Positions 15,329 to 17,036 of a stretch of 17,036 nt of DNA are shown piece after piece. Made by a program: the position numbers and the translations under genes. The notes beneath the pieces are model-generated. The model was not told the origin of the DNA, searched no databases, and worked only from the letters and a program-made list of their open reading frames with translations. How positions within the stretch are numbered: the first letter of the stretch is position 1; each line of letters begins with the position of its first letter. The DNA is from CAYSAA01 sp964428905. GTDB taxonomy: Bacteria > Atribacterota > Phoenicimicrobiia > Phoenicimicrobiales > Stramentimicrobiaceae. The stretch spans positions 1-17,036 of the forward strand of contig CAYSAA010000148.1 of the NCBI GenBank assembly GCA_964428905.1, read 5' to 3'.

Positions 15329-16996
15329 CTATGGTAAATCTATAATTTGCATATCTCTGGGATGCACGACCGAATAAATGATATCAATTTCCGTTTTTTC
15401 CTGAGTCTCTAACAAAAACTCCCACATCCAAACACCTTCTTTGTCATTCCAGTCCTTTACCTTGGGCTCTTTCGTGACTTTATCAATATTGATTTGAATA
15501 CGATCATCTTCAGGAACAGGAATATTTTCAAAGATATGACATAATGATTCTGCATCCTGGAAATTCTCTATCGTAATTTTATATTCATATTTTGTGACAA
15601 TTTTCGATGACGGTATAGTGGAAATTAATGTTTCATCCCTGAATTTCTTAAGGAGTTCCCTTTTTACTTTGATGTTTTCGGCAATACCTAATGAAATATC
15701 GAAATCTTCCCCCGGTGGAATATAACCTAGCGAGGTATTCCCTGTAAAACCACCATCTAAAAAGATATTTACCTGACCGGGCAGCGAAGGAATGTCTAAA
15801 TTATTTTCGGCATGGACATTAAAGTACATAAACGGACTAACCCTGGGATATGCCTTGTAATCAAACTCACCCGCCATTTTTTCTTCGGAAATCAAGATCT
15901 TCTCCTGACCGCTTCCCGAAGGAATGGAAACTTTGTGGGGAATATGAAACGTTACACTGGTCCCCCTATGTTCAATGGGCACCAGAAAATCTTGTTGCCC
16001 CTCCCCAATGATGCTTGTCGCAACCATGTCCGATTCTTCCTGATAAGGTATTGCCATCTCCATTGTTTTGCTCATTCTCTGATCTGGTTGATAAGGTCTT
16101 ATGACCCAGGACTCAATGGGAGGCAACTGGCCTGAAACTGTAGGCCTAGCAGTAGACAGTGACACATGGACATCTTCCCAATCCAGCCCGGTGGACTGGC
16201 TAATCAGTGCATAGGTTATTAATTCAATATTATTTTCATTTATGTTTGCCCTGACATCATAAACAGGCTGCCAGCTGATTGCTTCATTTAGCTGATAGGA
16301 TAAAAAAATATTAATATAGCTTCGCTGGTAGACTTCTATATCTACAGCGATGACTTTTTTTGTTTCTCTCTGCTCAGCAATTATCTGCTGGAGTTGTTTT
16401 TGTAAGAGATTAATCTTTTCCTGATTGATCTCTATTTGAAAATCATAATTCAATAATTGACTATAGTTTTTCTTGAGCTTTTCATCCAAAAAGACATAGA
16501 TACTTTCCAAATGCTCGCTGGAAGGAATTTGCATAGTAGCACTACCAGTCATTTTTTGTTCTCTAAAAAAATAAATAATTGAATTTAAAAATTCTTTCTT
16601 ATCAAACAAGCTACTCTTTTCGCTGGATATATTTCTTATCTCTTTTTCCAGTAGATTTATTTCATCCTGTAGTTGCCTGATTTTTTTAGTAGGCTCTTTT
16701 TCCAAAAAAACCGTTTCAATACTGACTCCCTTAATCCTGGCCACGTCATCACTTGTATGTTCCAATTTTACGCTGATGGTTTTTTCATCAAATTTATCTA
16801 AAATATCATCAAAAATAATGTGATAACTTCCTGCATCTAATTCTATTTTTCCTTCTCTTACCACCGTGGCAGACTGGGGATAAAGATAGACTTGACTAAT
16901 CCCTGAATCTAATCGCATTTCTTGTTGTATTGCCAGAGAGGCACCAGAAAAAACAAGAATCAAAATAAACACTAAAAAACCCATTTTTTTTATCAT
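15329..16996 (-). CDS. Exported DUF4140/DUF4139 (MuiA-like) protein
   Basis: This 555-residue protein begins with a signal peptide (MIKKMG, a hydrophobic core to about residue 18, likely cleavage after A22 in GASLA). It has no lipobox cysteine, so it is secreted or periplasmic. Residues about 33-98 match the DUF4140 N-terminal domain (VYLYPQSATVVREGKIEL, then ARIKGVSIETVFL). Residues about 100-215 are heptad-like coiled coil. Residues about 225-555 are the DUF4139 domain, with LSYQLNEAISWQPVYDVRAN and the VSLSTARP segment typical of the family. Family members are often labelled mucoidy inhibitor A; the biochemical function is not established. The ATG at 16996 has AGGAG 6 bases upstream. The gene appears to stand alone on its strand in this window, and its promoter region lies at or beyond the right edge. 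Confidence 0.9.
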   Translation of the reverse strand: MIKKMGFLVFILILVFSGASLAIQQEMRLDSGISQVYLYPQSATVVREGKIELDAGSYHIIFDDILDKFDEKTISVKLEHTSDDVARIKGVSIETVFLEKEPTKKIRQLQDEINLLEKEIRNISSEKSSLFDKKEFLNSIIYFFREQKMTGSATMQIPSSEHLESIYVFLDEKLKKNYSQLLNYDFQIEINQEKINLLQKQLQQIIAEQRETKKVIAVDIEVYQRSYINIFLSYQLNEAISWQPVYDVRANINENNIELITYALISQSTGLDWEDVHVSLSTARPTVSGQLPPIESWVIRPYQPDQRMSKTMEMAIPYQEESDMVATSIIGEGQQDFLVPIEHRGTSVTFHIPHKVSIPSGSGQEKILISEEKMAGEFDYKAYPRVSPFMYFNVHAENNLDIPSLPGQVNIFLDGGFTGNTSLGYIPPGEDFDISLGIAENIKVKRELLKKFRDETLISTIPSSKIVTKYEYKITIENFQDAESLCHIFENIPVPEDDRIQINIDKVTKEPKVKDWNDKEGVWMWEFLLETQEKTEIDIIYSVVHPRDMQIIDLP

Positions 16997-17036
16997 TTGT
17001 TACTCCTAAAATATTTTACCTCTAATTTCTTTCTAA

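Overview
This is a 17.0 kb stretch of AT-rich bacterial chromosome holding mostly housekeeping genes. It has bacterial-type promoters (TTGACA/TATAAT), Shine-Dalgarno sites, PolA, DnaE, HflK/HflC and a CCA-encoding tRNA-Leu. The gene set, a predicted pyrophosphate-dependent phosphofructokinase and the low GC content suggest an anaerobic or fermentative lineage, perhaps Firmicutes-like or Atribacterota-like. That placement is a weak inference and no phylum can be fixed from the window.

Layout from left to right. Minus strand: coaE (cut by the left edge), preceded by polA. Plus strand: tRNA-Leu(CAA) with a perfect consensus promoter. Minus strand: dnaE, then a terminator-bounded glycolytic operon transcribed fba -> pfk. 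Plus strand, divergent from fba: hflK-hflC. Minus strand: a two-gene unit, a LOG-like (TIGR00725-type) protein followed by a three-domain fusion of RNase HI, a SWIM zinc finger and a D-2-hydroxyacid dehydrogenase. Plus strand, divergent from that unit: two translationally close hypothetical genes. Minus strand: an exported DUF4140/DUF4139 (MuiA-like) protein.

How the genes work together. PolA and DnaE serve replication and repair. PolA has lost the residues of its proofreading exonuclease, while the PHP domain of DnaE keeps its metal-binding residues. Fba and the PPi-type Pfk form a reversible segment of glycolysis. HflK and HflC should form a membrane SPFH complex. The two divergent intergenic regions carry clear back-to-back promoters, and each contains a short perfect palindrome touching a -35 element, so they are the best places to look for regulation.

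The least conventional items are the RNase H-SWIM-dehydrogenase fusion, whose dehydrogenase has Tyr at the usual catalytic Glu position, and the unknown two-gene unit at 13960-15286. No CRISPR array, insertion sequence, integrase, toxin-antitoxin pair or phage gene was seen. No gene-free stretch exceeds about 300 bases.
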